64,000 nt of DNA from Helopsaltes ochotensis. Lineage: Eukaryota > Chordata > Aves > Passeriformes > Locustellidae. Every line of letters starts with the position of its first letter. Position 1 is the stretch's first letter. This document shows, piece after piece, positions 34,020 through 46,600 of this stretch. Location of the stretch: contig VXBM01001320.1 of the NCBI GenBank assembly GCA_013400155.1, positions 1 to 64,000 of the forward strand, in the 5' to 3' direction. The notes under the pieces were generated by a model. That model did no database searches, had not been told where the DNA came from, and saw only the letters and a list, made by a program, of their open reading frames with translations. The position numbers and the translations under genes are program-made.

Positions 34020-35690
34020 TGAAAGAAGCATATATGAGTTATGGAATCATAATAATCTGCTTCATCTAAGCACCAAACTTTGAAATCAACAACGTTCTTG
34101 TGCTCCACCCCAATTACATAAATGGATGTTCACATTCATGCATACAGAAATTAGATTTTATTATAACAATTTACAAATCTAAAACTTGGTTTAGGTAATG
34201 CAAGTAATGCATATGCATGAGATAGGCTTTGAGGTACAGCAGTTAATTGATGAATAACCAGGTGGTGGAGTAATTTATTTCTTCTGGAAGAATTAAGATA
34301 GACTTAACTGTTGAGACAGGACAAACAAAAGCCAGCCCACAAGTCACAAAAAATCTAGTTCAGAATGTCCAAGTCAGACAAAGAACCCACCACCAATAGC
34401 TTTAATCAGATTAGATCTTCTAGAGAGCCCACCTAAGGCTCACTCTGTTCTGCTTGCTAAGGAGTTTGCATTCCTGTGACACAGAGCACTGGACTTCCCT
34501 ACTGCAGAAAATAAATCTCCTTTATGCTAATTTAGACTAAATTATTACACATTCCCCACTGAAACAAGTTGCAAATATTGGCCAGTCAACAAATCTACAG
34601 TACTCATCAAGTATTCCAACATATATTCCCATAGAGAAAATACTAACTGCTCTTCCCAAAAGAACCCTACAGAAGAGGCAGGATATTGCAGTACCACATA
34701 AGGAGAACACACTGAAGCACACTGTTATCCTATACACACGTACAGGCTGAACTAAATCTGCAAGAAGCACCTGTCCCATAAGTGATTTCACATAATGCTC
34801 AAGTTACAGAAGAATCTGTGTGAATGAAGGCAACAAAAAGGTAAACTAGGAATCCGTCCTCAAAATGATTGTGGTTTACAAGGCCTTTTGCTAAGTTTGT
34901 CAAAGAGCCAACACAGCAGTTTTCAGTCTTGTACGTATGACAGAAGAAAAGGAATGTGTTAATATTGCATCTGAGGTAAAATAAAACTTCTCCCCATTAC
35001 GTAAGAGGAAACGAGGACAAAGGCATCCTATTAACATTTTGTAGGCATATTTGCACATATTAACATACATATGCCATAAAGTAAGTCTGTAATGAGATTA
35101 AGCACTGTCCATGGAACACATGAGCAAGAGAAGTAACAGACAATGGTTACAATGGTAACAAATAACTTCTCCGTTTATTTAAAAGGATTTAAATAGCCAC
35201 ACGAACGTTCTATGTTTCTCACACAGCATTACAAGTTAGATCACTTGGAGTAAAACTGAATTTCACCATGAACTGCAAAACATGCTACAGAACAGGAGAA
35301 GATGCTAACTGCACAGAATCTGGCCTCTGAAGGAAGAAGGGCCGTTACTTTAAGGATAAGTCAATATTCTAGTTCGCATTCTTATTCTCATAAGATCCAT
35401 GCACACAGGGCATGCATTTGAATTTTAATCACTAGACCAGCACAGTCAGCCTGCGAAGTTATTCCTGCTCCTAAAGAAAAGGAAGGTAACTAGATTCTTG
35501 CCCGGTTTCAAAGACCTCTTGAATAGGTTCAGCCCTAGCAAAAGTCGGATCCACTCCACTGGAGCGGGTAAGTGAGATATCTGGAATCCAAGTCCAAGCA
35601 TATTTCAGAGACAGCAAAAGATTCTGGAGAGGAAAGCACACAGGCTACGTCACAAACTTCATTCCTACTCTCCCCCCTCGCTATGGAAAG
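34020..35690. other. PLIN2 first intron
   Basis: AT-rich intron between the first coding exon and the CpG island. No exon or repeat was recognised. Confidence 0.5.
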
Positions 35691-36340
35691 AAGTGCAAGA
35701 AAGCGGCGCGATGAACCACGCACAACAGCCGCGGCGCCTGCTCCGGCTGGCCGCGGAACCCAAAGCAGGAAGGAGCACCGCTTTCCCAAGTGCCTCCACG
35801 GGCCGCTTCCGGGATCGGCATTCCAGCGGCGCTACGGGGGGGCGGACGAGGCTCTCGGGACTTGCTGGTCCCGGGAGAACCTCGGCCAGCGCACCGAAAC
35901 ACGCCAGGCCGCGGGGGTGGGGNNNNNNNNNNNNNNNNNNNNNNNNNNNNNNNNNNNNNNNNNNNNNNNNNNNNNNNNNNNNNNNNNNNNNNNNNNNNNN
36001 NNNNNNNNNNNNNNNNNNNNNNNNNNNNNNNNNNNNNNNNNNNNNNNNNNNNNNNNNNNNNNNNNNNNNNNNNNNNNNNNNNNNNNNNNNNNNNNNNNNN
36101 NNNNNNNNNNNNNNNNNNNNNNNNNNNNNNNNNNNNNNNNNNNNNNNNNNNNNNNNNCCGCCGCCGCGGAGTGGGGAGCGCCGGCCTCGCCCCGTTATTT
36201 ATGGGGCGTCACCGCCGCCGCGCGTCACGGCCGGCTCGGGGCGGGGCCGGAGATGCCGTGACCGCAGCGGCGGTCAGCGGGAGGGCACTGCCCTGGCCGG
36301 GAACGCCGGCCTGAAGGGAGCTCGCGTGCGACTGGGCTTG
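35691..36340 (-). promoter_or_regulatory. PLIN2: CpG-island promoter of PLIN2
   Basis: A very GC- and CpG-rich block. On the minus strand there is a TATA-like CCATAAATAAC near 36193-36203, with two CGTCAC (CRE half-like) motifs just upstream and a GGGCGGGG-type Sp1 box near 36240. Transcription would then start near or inside the assembly gap. PPAR-type sites known for mammalian PLIN2 were not identified here. Confidence 0.6.
35923..36157. other. Assembly gap (235 N)
   Basis: A run of N inside the CpG island. The PLIN2 non-coding first exon probably lies in or beside it. Open frames crossing it are meaningless. Confidence 1.
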
Positions 36341-36365
36341 CGGAAGGCTGGTTCACTGAAGCGCG

Positions 36366-36600
36366 GAATATACTAAGTTGGAAGGGACTCACATGGATCA
36401 TCAGTTCCAGCTGCTGGTCCTGCACAGGACATCTCCAGTGGTCACACCATGTGCCTGAGAGCATTGTCCAAATGTTTCTTGAACTCTGTCACGCTGTGAC
36501 CACTTCCCTGGGGAGCGGGGAACTTCCCTGTTCGCCTGTCCAACCGCTCCAGGGGTGAAGAACCGTTTTCTGATATTTAACCTAAACGTCCCCTGGCGGC
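36366..36600 (-). mobile_element. CR1 3' end fragment
   Basis: The plus strand shows reverse-complemented CR1: AAGTTGGAAGGGACTCACAT, then a TTCCAGCTGCTGGTCCTGCA-like stretch and GAACCGTTTTCTGATATTTA. It lies just upstream of the PLIN2 promoter. Confidence 0.88.
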
Positions 36601-39600
36601 AGAGCAGAATAAATGAAGCAAAGCAGAATTTTTCACTTCTTTGAACAAATTGATTACGCCTCCGCTAGCATGCGTACCAAACATTTACATGCACTCTGCT
36701 CTTTTCGTTACATTGTTGTCATCTGAGAGCTCTCTTTGTTTCTTTTCCCGGTCATGTGACTTCTCAAGTATAAACCACTCAGCGTGCCCATGGCTACCAC
36801 AAAATTAGCGTGCCTATGGTTACATGCCCTTTGTCAGGAGTGTCTCTACTGGGAATTCTAGATTGTTCCAGGGATTTATTTACTAGTAAGTAGCACGGTT
36901 ATTTGTACTACAGAAACACCTGAGACTCGCACAGCCCAGTGACACACTGTGACTAGATAGTCCAGTTACTTCCAGAATGCAGTAAATAGGGATAGTTCAA
37001 CCTCTTGGCAGTCATTGGCAGGCTAAGAATGTAGACTGTGGTCGTGTTTTTCTTCACAACTAGGTGCCCTTCTGTATTTTATAAACCTGGAGGGGCTTAT
37101 CTGAAGTTTTGAAAATCTACAAACTTGCTTCTTGAGAACATTGCCTTTGTTACAGGGGCAGGCAGGCAGGGGGTGGAAGGGGGAGGAGGACAACATTACA
37201 TCGTGGATAGATCAAATTCTTCAAATATCATAAAACAGAGAGAGCAGTGGTGTGTTCCATGTCAACACTGATGAAGAGGAAGGCAGAACAGCATCAAGAA
37301 AAGCAACAGATAACACAAAAGCATGACACACCAGCCTTTGCTAAAAGAGGAAGGCAGTAATAGTATACCCTACTCTTCTCTTCCTTGAGGCAAAGGCAGA
37401 TGTTTAAGGTTACATAATGCATCTTTATGAAAGAAGTACTTCTTTCAAGAAGTAACTCACAGTAATACATCAGCACACTCCTCCATCCAAGTCCATTTAA
37501 TCAACATTTTAGAATGTAAGTCCACTTATGTATCCTTAACGGCAGAAAAAAAATTAAAGAAATTAGTTAATTGATCAGACAATAAACCTGTCTATCCTTT
37601 GATGCATCACTTTTGAACTCATTATATGTCCTTCATGATACAAAGCACCTCAAGTTTCAGCCTCGTATCACTGTAACACAGCTCTGACAGCGATAGCAGC
37701 AATAGGTAACATGGGTCCTTCAGATTTCTTACCATCTTAGTACAGCCAAGTGGAGGAGCTGCTGGAACATCAACCCCAGGGCCTAGCAGTGCTCAGGGGA
37801 GCCAGAAAATGTCCCTGCTGTGGCAGCCCTGGGAAGCTGAATTGGCAGGATGCAGGGATACTCTAGGGAAGGCTGGGCAGGGACAGTAAATCCTGTCTAT
37901 GCCATCCAGGCCCTGACCAACAGTTCCAGCTGGTGACAGGTACTTCCACAACTATTCCCTAACAAGGTGACAGAAAGGACAAAGGGGAGAGCAGTGCTAA
38001 GTCTGAAGGGACCTGAGTAGTCTGCTGATATTCCTTTAGGAACCGATGTAGTCTAATATGCTGATGTAAGGCTGACTGACATCTAGTGTGGTAGTGTATT
38101 GACCAGATCTGATACAGGTATCTTCACCTGACCTCACAGATGGTGGATGGAGGGATATCTTGGGCACTCAAAAAATGGGGAACTGAGAGCCCTTCCAACA
38201 GATAGAAGCTACTTTTATTTAAAAGTAGTCATGCTTGCACATTGAAAAAGCTAGCCATAGCCTTTTCTCAGTCTTTCGGATGATTGTTCAAACAGTGAAG
38301 TAGTGTCACACTCCTAACTGTGTTATGAGAAACTATCCAAAAACTATCTGTTTGGCCTACAAACAGAGAGCAGAGAAGGCTGGCTGTTTGGAGCTGTCAA
38401 CAATTTATGTCTATTACAACCTTAAAGAAGCTGGGAGGCTTTGAAGGGCTGTCTCCAGACAGTTTTTGAGGCTCTTAGTAGGTAGCTAGAAGCACAAGAA
38501 AACTGATGTGCCTTCTCTGCCTCAAGTTCTTGCCAGCAGTGCCAGCACTAAAGTATTCCCAGCAGTCAGGAATGCTGTAGGCACACAAAGGAAAAGAAGG
38601 TGTTTATAACTGTGAAGGATGGATGGTTCAGGGTCCTCAACATAAATAATCATGAATAATCATAAATAATCAATTCAATTCATTATACCCATTCATCTGA
38701 CCTCAAAGAACATCTGACCTAATATTCAAAGAACATCTTATGTGTTTATAGATGTTGCTTTGTCATGTGAGATGCAAATGATTTTACTGAACTGGGAATC
38801 AACATACTTGTGTTGGACATCCTTAGACTGTTAATTGTGAATTAACATAATTGGCAAAGACTATTTTTGCTCAGCTTTCTTACTGTTCCCTTTTCCTTCT
38901 CACAGTAATTCATTTCTAGTCTTTGTAATCCTGTCTTGCACCATTCTGTATTTGAGCTTGCAACTAGATTCTTATTCACTTAAACTGTTTATTTGCCTTA
39001 CTCCTTGGGCTTGGGATTAAGCCTTTGGATGTTCCTGTATGAAAAGCTTTCATACAAGCTTTCATACATCAAGCCTTGTCTTGATTAATCATGTCAATAA
39101 TTTTCCTGCTGTGACTCTCTTAGTTTTCCTGTCTCCAGAAGAGGATATCATATTTATGAGGCCTGATCCTCCTTTTCTAAGTCCACACTAATTGCACTTA
39201 GAAAGAACAACATCCCTATTCTGCTTTGCCCAGAAGTAAAGCACTCCACATTTTGTTTCTGAGTAACACAACCTGCAGGTTTTCTCTATAACATGCTCAT
39301 TTTTTTCTGGAATGTACCTATCTTTCAGTGCATCTTATCTTTTGTTAGCTGTCCAAAGATCATTACATCTTACCTCTTCATCCGTAACAGAGTTAACCAG
39401 ACATATGATTCAAAAAAGACTAACTGGGTCAAACTTAGTTCTCCTCTGACTACTTGAAGAAAGGCAAAAGCAAGCAACAATGTCATCAATTACAGGCAGA
39501 CAGGCACTATAAACCCACCCCAACAACAGATGTGTTTAATTAAGACAGAAGAAGAAGGACTAACTCATCATACTGGCTTGATAAGGACAGAGAGTCAATT

Positions 39601-40140
39601 ATACATATTTATATTGTACAGATTTTTTCTTTTTATTTGGCTACAGATCATCTATAACCCTGCCACACGTCATGAGAAAGCTAGGCAGCAACCTATTTTC
39701 ATGGTGTCATGCTGCACTTGAGAAAGATAACAGCAGGCCTTCATGTCTCATGTGACATTTACCTCCCATCAGCCCATGTATACCCTTCTGGTTTTCACCC
39801 TTTACATAGTCAAACACACTAGATGAGGCCATGACAGAAGTAATCAATAAAGCAGTCTATTTAAAAAAAAAAAATACTTCATAATAATGTACCATCAGAA
39901 AGAAAAATGTCCTTGTTTGGAATTACCTAGGTACTATCAGTTAAACAATACACCAAGTATTGTATTTATGCTAACAAGATCCTGTAACTGTTTAATTGTA
40001 TTTCATTACCAGTCAGGAGATGCAGCTATGGGTAATTTTGTTGGTAGATACAAAATACACAGAACAAAAATGTCCAGGCCCTGTTCTAGAACTAAAGGAA
40101 CTGTTCTAGGACTATTAATATAACTAATTTGAAATATTCG
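36601..40140. other. Intergenic, no gene seen
   Basis: No coding exon of the expected next gene (DENND4C in mammals) was found on either strand. A short palindromic cluster occurs around 39040-39072 (repeated CTTTCATACA with inverted TGTATGAAAAG). Confidence 0.5.
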
Positions 40141-40145
40141 CTCCA

Positions 40146-40345
40146 AGAATTCACAGAATTCACAGAATCACTAGGTTGAAAGAGACTTTCAAGATCATCA
40201 AGTCCAACCCATGCCTCAACTAAACCATGGCACCAAGTGCCACATCCAGTCTTTTTATAAACACATCCAAGGATGGTGACTCCACCACCTCCCTGGGCAG
40301 ACCATTCCAGTACTTTATCACTCTTTCTGTGAAAAATTAATGACT
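40146..40345 (-). mobile_element. CR1 3' end fragment
   Basis: The plus strand begins TTCACAGAATCACTAGGTTG, then AAGAGACTTTCAAGATCATC, CACCACCTCCCTGGGCAGAC and CCATTCCAGTACTTTATCAC. These are standard reverse-complement CR1 blocks. Confidence 0.92.
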
Positions 40346-40754
40346 AATTAAAATGTAACTATTGATACATTGTTGCGAACAACCTCGAAGGCGGGAGCCA
40401 GGCACCAGTCTTTGGGGTGCCACGACCTTCCCCCGACAGGCTGTCCTTAAAAGGACAGCCCAAGCATCAACAGGGCACAGGCACTCCCAGTGATTTCTTT
40501 CAGCTCTCCAGTGAGGCTGCCGTAGCAGCCGGTCTCAGGGGTCAGTGATTATCAGCTCAGGGCTGCTGCAGGCGATGCAGAGAAAAGGAGCGGGAGCCAG
40601 GGGTGATCCTCGGAGCTTCTTTATTCCAGCAGGAACCAGCGACTCAACGACTCCAAGGACCCCGAAGGGCCAGGAACACTGACTTTTACAGGGATGGTTC
40701 GGAGCGTGGTCAGGGGAATTGTCCAATGGGGGGAAGGATTGGGAAGGGAACCAA

Positions 40755-41276
40755 TCAGGGAGAGGATCCAAAGTTACACCAACTGAGCGATGTGTAAATT
40801 TTGTTTAGTGGGGTAACATCAATAACATAACTGGACCCTACATTCTGATAGTAGAAGTTAAAACAGTAACTTGCTCTCGCAGACCCCAGTAGGTCTAATT
40901 CCTGGGGTTCATCACTAAAAGTAGGGCATTCCCCATGACTGTCTGGGAGGGCTTTGGGCAGGAATTCTGTCCAGCTTTCCCAGGCTTTTCTTGAGAGACC
41001 TTTCCCTGCCACTGGCTGGACATTTCCAACACTGGCGGGCCATTTCCCAGTGAAGGGATGTGGAGGACTAGGCTCGTTGAGCCTAAACGGGATTCCTACC
41101 AGGCATGATGACAACGGGCTGTTTACTGACCCCATAGACAAACATAAGTTTTCTTGGTTGAGGGATCTTGCTAGGGTCACCCATACATTCTGAGGGGGCT
41201 GTCCAACTCTCCAGGCCATCGTGTTCCATGACATAAACAGCACCCAGCAGGTGATGATTCGAAGATGATTTCCCAT
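40755..41276 (-). pseudogene. Env surface-subunit-like fragment (alpharetrovirus-type)
   Basis: A 173-codon minus-strand frame with an N-terminal hydrophobic stretch (about residues 5-20) and Cys-spaced blocks NVWVTLARSLNQENLCLSMG and SSCLVGIPF, then EPQELDLLGS. The spacing resembles the start of the avian alpharetrovirus surface subunit. It breaks off after about 130 residues, where the sequence runs into U3-like DNA. No transmembrane subunit follows. The family assignment is from recognition only, at moderate confidence. Confidence 0.55.
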
Positions 41277-41439
41277 TACAAAGGGCTCCTTTGGTGGGGG
41301 TCTGCCTCTATTAAAACAGATAAAACAGGTTTTTGAAATCTTAACAACAATTCTTTGGAACTTTCTTAATCAAGGATGAAGGACAGAGGGATGAAGGGTT
41401 AAGGAGGAGGGTGTTTAGGGAAGTTCCATAGGTTAAGGC

Positions 41440-41650
41440 AGAGAACAATAAAGCTTTCTTCTGCCTTGTTTATACTTCTTTTCTCCTTATTCTTAGTACC
41501 ATTCCTTTCTTTTGTACCTCTTTCTACTCTATCTCCCCCTCACTTCTTTTCCTTCTTTCTCCTCCTTTACTTCTTTCTGTTCACCATCTATTTCTTAAGC
41601 CCCTGCCCCTTGTCTAGCCTTCTCTTACTACCACATGCTTTCTTCTCACT
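41440..41650 (+). repeat. Long pyrimidine (CT) tract
   Basis: About 200 bases that are overwhelmingly C and T on the plus strand (purine-rich on the sense strand of the element). The open frame at 41466-41684 is an artefact of it. Confidence 0.7.
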
Positions 41651-41710
41651 TGCTAGCACTCCTAAACATAAGTTTTTAATTTAACAGGTAAAGTATAAAG
41701 GAACATCATA

Positions 41711-41905
41711 TTAATATTCAACAACATACTTCAGGGTTACACCTGAGTGTTTCTCTTCAGGGGGGGTTTCTCTTGGGCTAACTGCATTGTCCGGTGCCTG
41801 GCTTTCATTTGTTTCCGAGTTCATCTTTCCCCCCTGCTGAAAAGCTGAAAAGATGGCGTTGGTTGCGCGTTTGCAATAATGTAGATAAATGAGGTAAAAC
41901 AACAA
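41711..41905 (-). other. Small open frame at the 5' end of the LTR element
   Basis: A 64-codon frame that includes MNSETNESQAPDNAVSPRET. It is not recognised. It could be a leader peptide or chance. Confidence 0.2.
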
Positions 41906-41910
41906 TACAT

Positions 41911-43582
41911 AGCTATTAAAACTATAATGGCTCTACCATAAGACCTTCCCACCACAAAATCTGAGATATTTCATGTTATTCTCCACCTAAAGCACATTCT
42001 TTTTTTTATGTTTTATCAACAAGCCACTTATTAGCAACCAATTATTCCTTTTTATCTGGATCTGCGAGTTTCCTTTTTTAAGTTCCAAAAGATCTAGTTC
42101 CTTATTAGATGCATATTTATTCTTCTATACTTATTATATAGGAATCTAAGATGAATGCACTACAAAACATCCAAGCTTTCTCTACCTACATTTCCTCTGA
42201 ATTATTACAAAAAGAGGGCCAGACAGCTGCTGGAAATCATTTTGGCTTTACTGACTTCATGTGTTCTATCCTGACTCAGCTGCAAAATATCCTGTGGCAA
42301 AAGCCTATGGAGACAGAATCAAGTCTCAGGTTTGACAGAGTGGACAATATTCTTCATTTGGAACCCAAAGAGGCTTCCACAGAAGCCTTGCTCTTACTCT
42401 GCCATGTTTGTGGAGGATAGTCTTGATCTTTGAAGTTCTCAGTAAGCTCCTCACCTTACTGGTTTTTTTTCTTGAATAAGGCTAAATGTCTTTCTCATAG
42501 AAGCTTTTTAGTGTCCCTGGGTAGCCCTGGAAATTGTCCTCTTGATGAAATACTTGCTTTGAATATGTACTACTGATGTGCAACATGCATGGAAATGTTC
42601 ACAAACCCTGGTTAAGGCCCACTTGGCTGTTTTGCCACAATCAATAAAAATGACTCATCTTTTATTGCAGTGCAGAGTTCACCTACCTACTAAATCAAAC
42701 ACTACACTTAAATCAGGCTATTAGGTGCTTGCTTAATGTACTGTGCAATGCATGTACACAAGATTATGTATTCTGGTCAGTGATTCAGGGGAACAAAAAG
42801 CAGCAGATCAAGGTTCAAAATCCATTGGTAACAATGAGGGTCTCCCCTAGATTCCATACTTGCTAAACACAAAACTGGTGCTCCAGAAATTTTTATTGCT
42901 ATGTTAGCATGCCATTTCTTTCAAATTCACCAGCTCCGGTAAGAATCAGAATTTAGGTATCCGATTTTATTAACAGGGGTGCATGGCTTCCCATCAGACT
43001 GGAGCATAAAGCTGTGGAAACAGCCCATCAGTATTGACCTAGCCTAAGTTACACAATTTGTAACTAGTTACTTTGTTTCTCTGAATCATCAAAGAAAAAC
43101 TTCACAGGGTTGCTGTTTACTTCTGTTTGATTGCTTATTTCTGAACGCTATTTTTGTAGTCAGAAACAGAGCCACTCGGCCTCTGTGCTCAAAACCAGCA
43201 GTAAAGTGAACTTAATAACCCAGGAATATTATTGTAACTGGTTTCAGATTCATATCCTACCATGCTTTATAATGTAGTAGTGTTTTCTTTAAAGTTGTCA
43301 CGCCTGGACTGGTAGCTAACAGAGCTTTGAACAAGGACAAATTTTCCTCAGCTCTAACAAGAGTTTCCCAATATTCAGTTCATCTGAAAGGCATGTCCAA
43401 CTCAGACATTCAGAATCCGGTTGCCTTAGAAGCTGCATTCTAGCTCTCTTAGTGCTTTAATTTTCCCAATTGTAAAAATAAAATAATGAGTTCAATTTTT
43501 ATTAAAAAATAAATATAAGATGCACTCAGTGACCTCCAGTCTTTGGGAGAGTTTTGATCTGTAGACTTCTATCTTTGTAACT
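41911..43582. other. Intergenic, nothing recognised
   Basis: AT-rich. The 89-codon plus-strand frame at 42151-42420 has no recognisable domain. Confidence 0.45.
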
Positions 43583-43636
43583 AGATAATCTTTAAGGTCC
43601 CTTCTAACCCAAATATCTTATGATTCCGTGATTTTA
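43583..43636 (+). mobile_element. CR1 3' tail fragment
   Basis: GATAATCTTTAAGGTCCCTT and the following CTAACCCAAATATCTTATGA, then TTCCGTGATT, match the CR1 3' end in plus orientation. Confidence 0.75.
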
Positions 43637-43639
43637 TGC

Positions 43640-46600
43640 TCTGGATCTAGCACTCTTACATCTTTATCTTACAAGTGGAGGGGGAAAAGTTTTCTTAATC
43701 TGAGTAAGAAAGTATTCTTCATCTGAACTAACTAATTAAAAGTCCTAATGAAGGAAAAATGCTTGTAGATTTCATATCAGTGGGATGGTGTAAGAAGCCT
43801 AATAGTTAATCTGTAAATTTGTGTAAAACCTGTACCTTCATTGACTGAACATTCAGCAGGCAAATCTAAGAATACTTCTTTCCTTTTCTTTTTAAAAGCA
43901 TGTGGGAAAGGTGACTTTCCCAATCTCTTTGTCTTTGCTTTGCTATATGAGGTTACATCTTCCTTAGATTTATTGGCAAAGGACTTCCTGGGAGCGTTTC
44001 TTAATTTACTTGTGGCAAGATAAGTCTGGCTAAGCTTGCCTTGACACGTTCAACACAGATAACCAGCAACTTTCATGAGGACGTGGGATGAGGTTTCTCA
44101 ATGTTCTGTCATCCGAAGTTCAAGGAAAGCTAGTTAAACAGGCAGATGCTGAAGGGGTTTTTTTGCCAGCTTCTGTTTCCATTTAAAAACCTGGAACAGC
44201 CATCAGCAAGTCTACAAAGGTCCAAACCTGCAACAGAAACTAAAATGGAATCTAGAAGGAGAAGAAAAACACTTAGAATAAAAACATAGTATCTCCACAG
44301 ACTTAGGTGAATTTCTGAAAGTGATAGATATTCAGCATTGAGACTATTTTGTTAAGTATATTCTGAAGGTTAAAAATTCTGGTCTTGGTTTCCACATGCC
44401 CATCAGGGCAGGATTCCATGAGTCATGAACCTTCAGAATTTGGATAGCTCAGCAATTACCTATCTTAAAGTATCTACTTGTATCAAGTTTACAAATAATT
44501 AATGGATAAGAATCCCTCATTTGTTATGGAGAGGAGCAACTGTATTTGTTTGAGGGTATGATGACAATATTCTGAAACCTGTACAAAGTTCACTGAAGAC
44601 AAACTGAAAGGCATTTTAGTCAATAAACCACTAAGTTCTTCTTTCTCTGCTGCCCTGGCAGATTAAATATAAAGACAAAATGATACAAAGAAACAGAGAA
44701 GAAATTGCTATTTTAACACTTCCCAAGTATCTCCAGTTCTGTAGATAGAGATGTCAACACCTTCTCAGATCTGCCAAAGGAGAGAATTGTGTAATATTCC
44801 CCAACCCATGTCCATCAAATTACACCTGTATATTTCAGATAGCTTAAATAACATTGTTAACTTATCTCACATTGCCTCACATGGGTTGATAAATGAATAA
44901 TTTACACAAGATCAACCTCTAGATCTGAAACTCTCATAACTTAGTAGAGCATAACAATCTGTTTCCATTAGCATTGGTGAAAAAAAAAGCTGCATCTCCT
45001 CGTACAATACTGTAATCATACAGTAAAATCATCACAGAAGAGAATTTGAAGAATTATGTTCTCACCAAAGTATAATTTCACATATGAATAGTCTCCTAGG
45101 ATTTAATTTCAAAACAGCTGGAATGAGGACTTGGCACAGTACCCTGATACTCTCTTTGTAAAGCCGTGTTCTGTAACCAAATGAACAATAGAGTCTTACT
45201 GCACAGTCTACAGGAAGACAGTGAAACTGTGATCATAAAAGGCTCCAGGACTAAAGTAATTAGTCCAGCTTGAGTTATGTGTACAAAACAAAGTAATTTG
45301 TTGGAACTTCATCTTCCATTCTTACAAGGGAACACGTAAAGGACAAAGCAGGGTAGACTACAAAAGCAAAGCCTGATCACATCAGGCTCTTTCACATCAG
45401 GTGAAACTGCAAATGGATTTTTTTGTGGATTTTTTGGTTTGGTTTGGTTTGGTTTGGTTTGGTTTTTTTAATATCTTTTCTTAGATAATCTTGGATATTC
45501 CTGGAAGGCATATGTGCTTTTGGTAGCAATTACAGACTATTGTAGTTCCCCTCTTCAGGCAACAGTTTTCTATAACCAGACTGAAATCTGGTTCCTAATT
45601 TCCTGGGTCTGGGTAGACATCTTTCATTGTTTTGACTGTTAGACATGTTCACAAGCACAGTTTTCTCCCAAGATATTTACCAGTATGGTTGCTTCCAATG
45701 CCAAAATAAATGTCCAATTTTTACACACTAATTAGTGTAATATATACACTAATTATTGTGGCAAATAGATCAAAAAGCAGAAGACTGGAGAGGAAGATTA
45801 TAAATTGCTCAAGTGACTTACAGCTGGGAATAACTCTGAATAAGCATATGTGAAGAGCAGGCCAGGGATCCTGTAGAATGGACTGAGTTTAAGAGAGCCT
45901 GCATGTCCACTTGTATACCTCTGGTCAGGTGTTGCTTTGGGGATAACCCGGATCACAGGGTAACAGAAATTAATTCACTCTTTGTGTTTAAGCCACAAGT
46001 TTGTGGTTGTTTCCGCTGCCTGCCTGTGTCAACTCACATACTAAATTATGCCAATATAAGCACTGTCAGTGCATCCCTCCTCACAGGTGGACTGGGTTGT
46101 GAGTTCAAGAAAGTCTGAGGTGACCATGCTGCACGGCTGGTAATTCCATAAAGGAGGGGAACTGGGAGCTGAAGGAGACCCCAGAAGCATGCCCAGAGCC
46201 TGGGACATCAGGCAAGGTCAAGGTCATGAGACAGGGCTGGGGAAAGCCAGCAATTCAGAGTTAGGACCAGGCCCTGTAAGGATAGCAAGTGATCAACAGA
46301 CAGAACCCCAGTTGATGAGGAAGGCCCAAGGTCAGGATGGGACATCATCCTGTGCCCTAGGGCCTGGACCCAGATTAGCAGGCTAAAGACCAGGCATAGA
46401 CAGGAGTGTGATGTAGTGGCACCTGTATCTCAGGTAGGATCCAAACACTAGAGGACCCTAGGTCAGTTCCCACAGGAAGGTAAGAACTTTCTGCAGTGCT
46501 GTCTGCAAGTGATGGCTCTTGGAGGCATCTCTCCAAGTTTACCAGAGAGAGGGGATAGCCCTCACCAATATTCAATTAACCTTGAGGTAACCAAACTCCC

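Larger units (their letters stand above)
40371..41904 (-). mobile_element. 1.53-kb LTR-bounded element with env-related frame
   Basis: The plus strand starts TGTTGCGAAC and ends AAAACAACA, with the 6-bp sequence ATACAT at 40365-40370 and again at 41905-41910. The copies look like a target duplication. Read on the minus strand, CCAAT boxes lie near 40725-40755, AATAAA lies near 40620, and an R/U5-like end of about 250 bases follows. There is no internal second LTR, so the whole unit may be one solo LTR with a very long U3, or a deleted provirus. The env-related frame and a long pyrimidine tract lie inside. Confidence 0.6.

Noticed and set aside
35572..36376. Long plus-strand open frames across the N gap
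   Set aside because: They are open only because the 235 N are translated as X. The flanks are CpG-island sequence without coding signal.
41466..41684. Leu/Phe/Ser-rich 72-codon frame
   Set aside because: It is produced by the pyrimidine tract in the LTR-bounded element.
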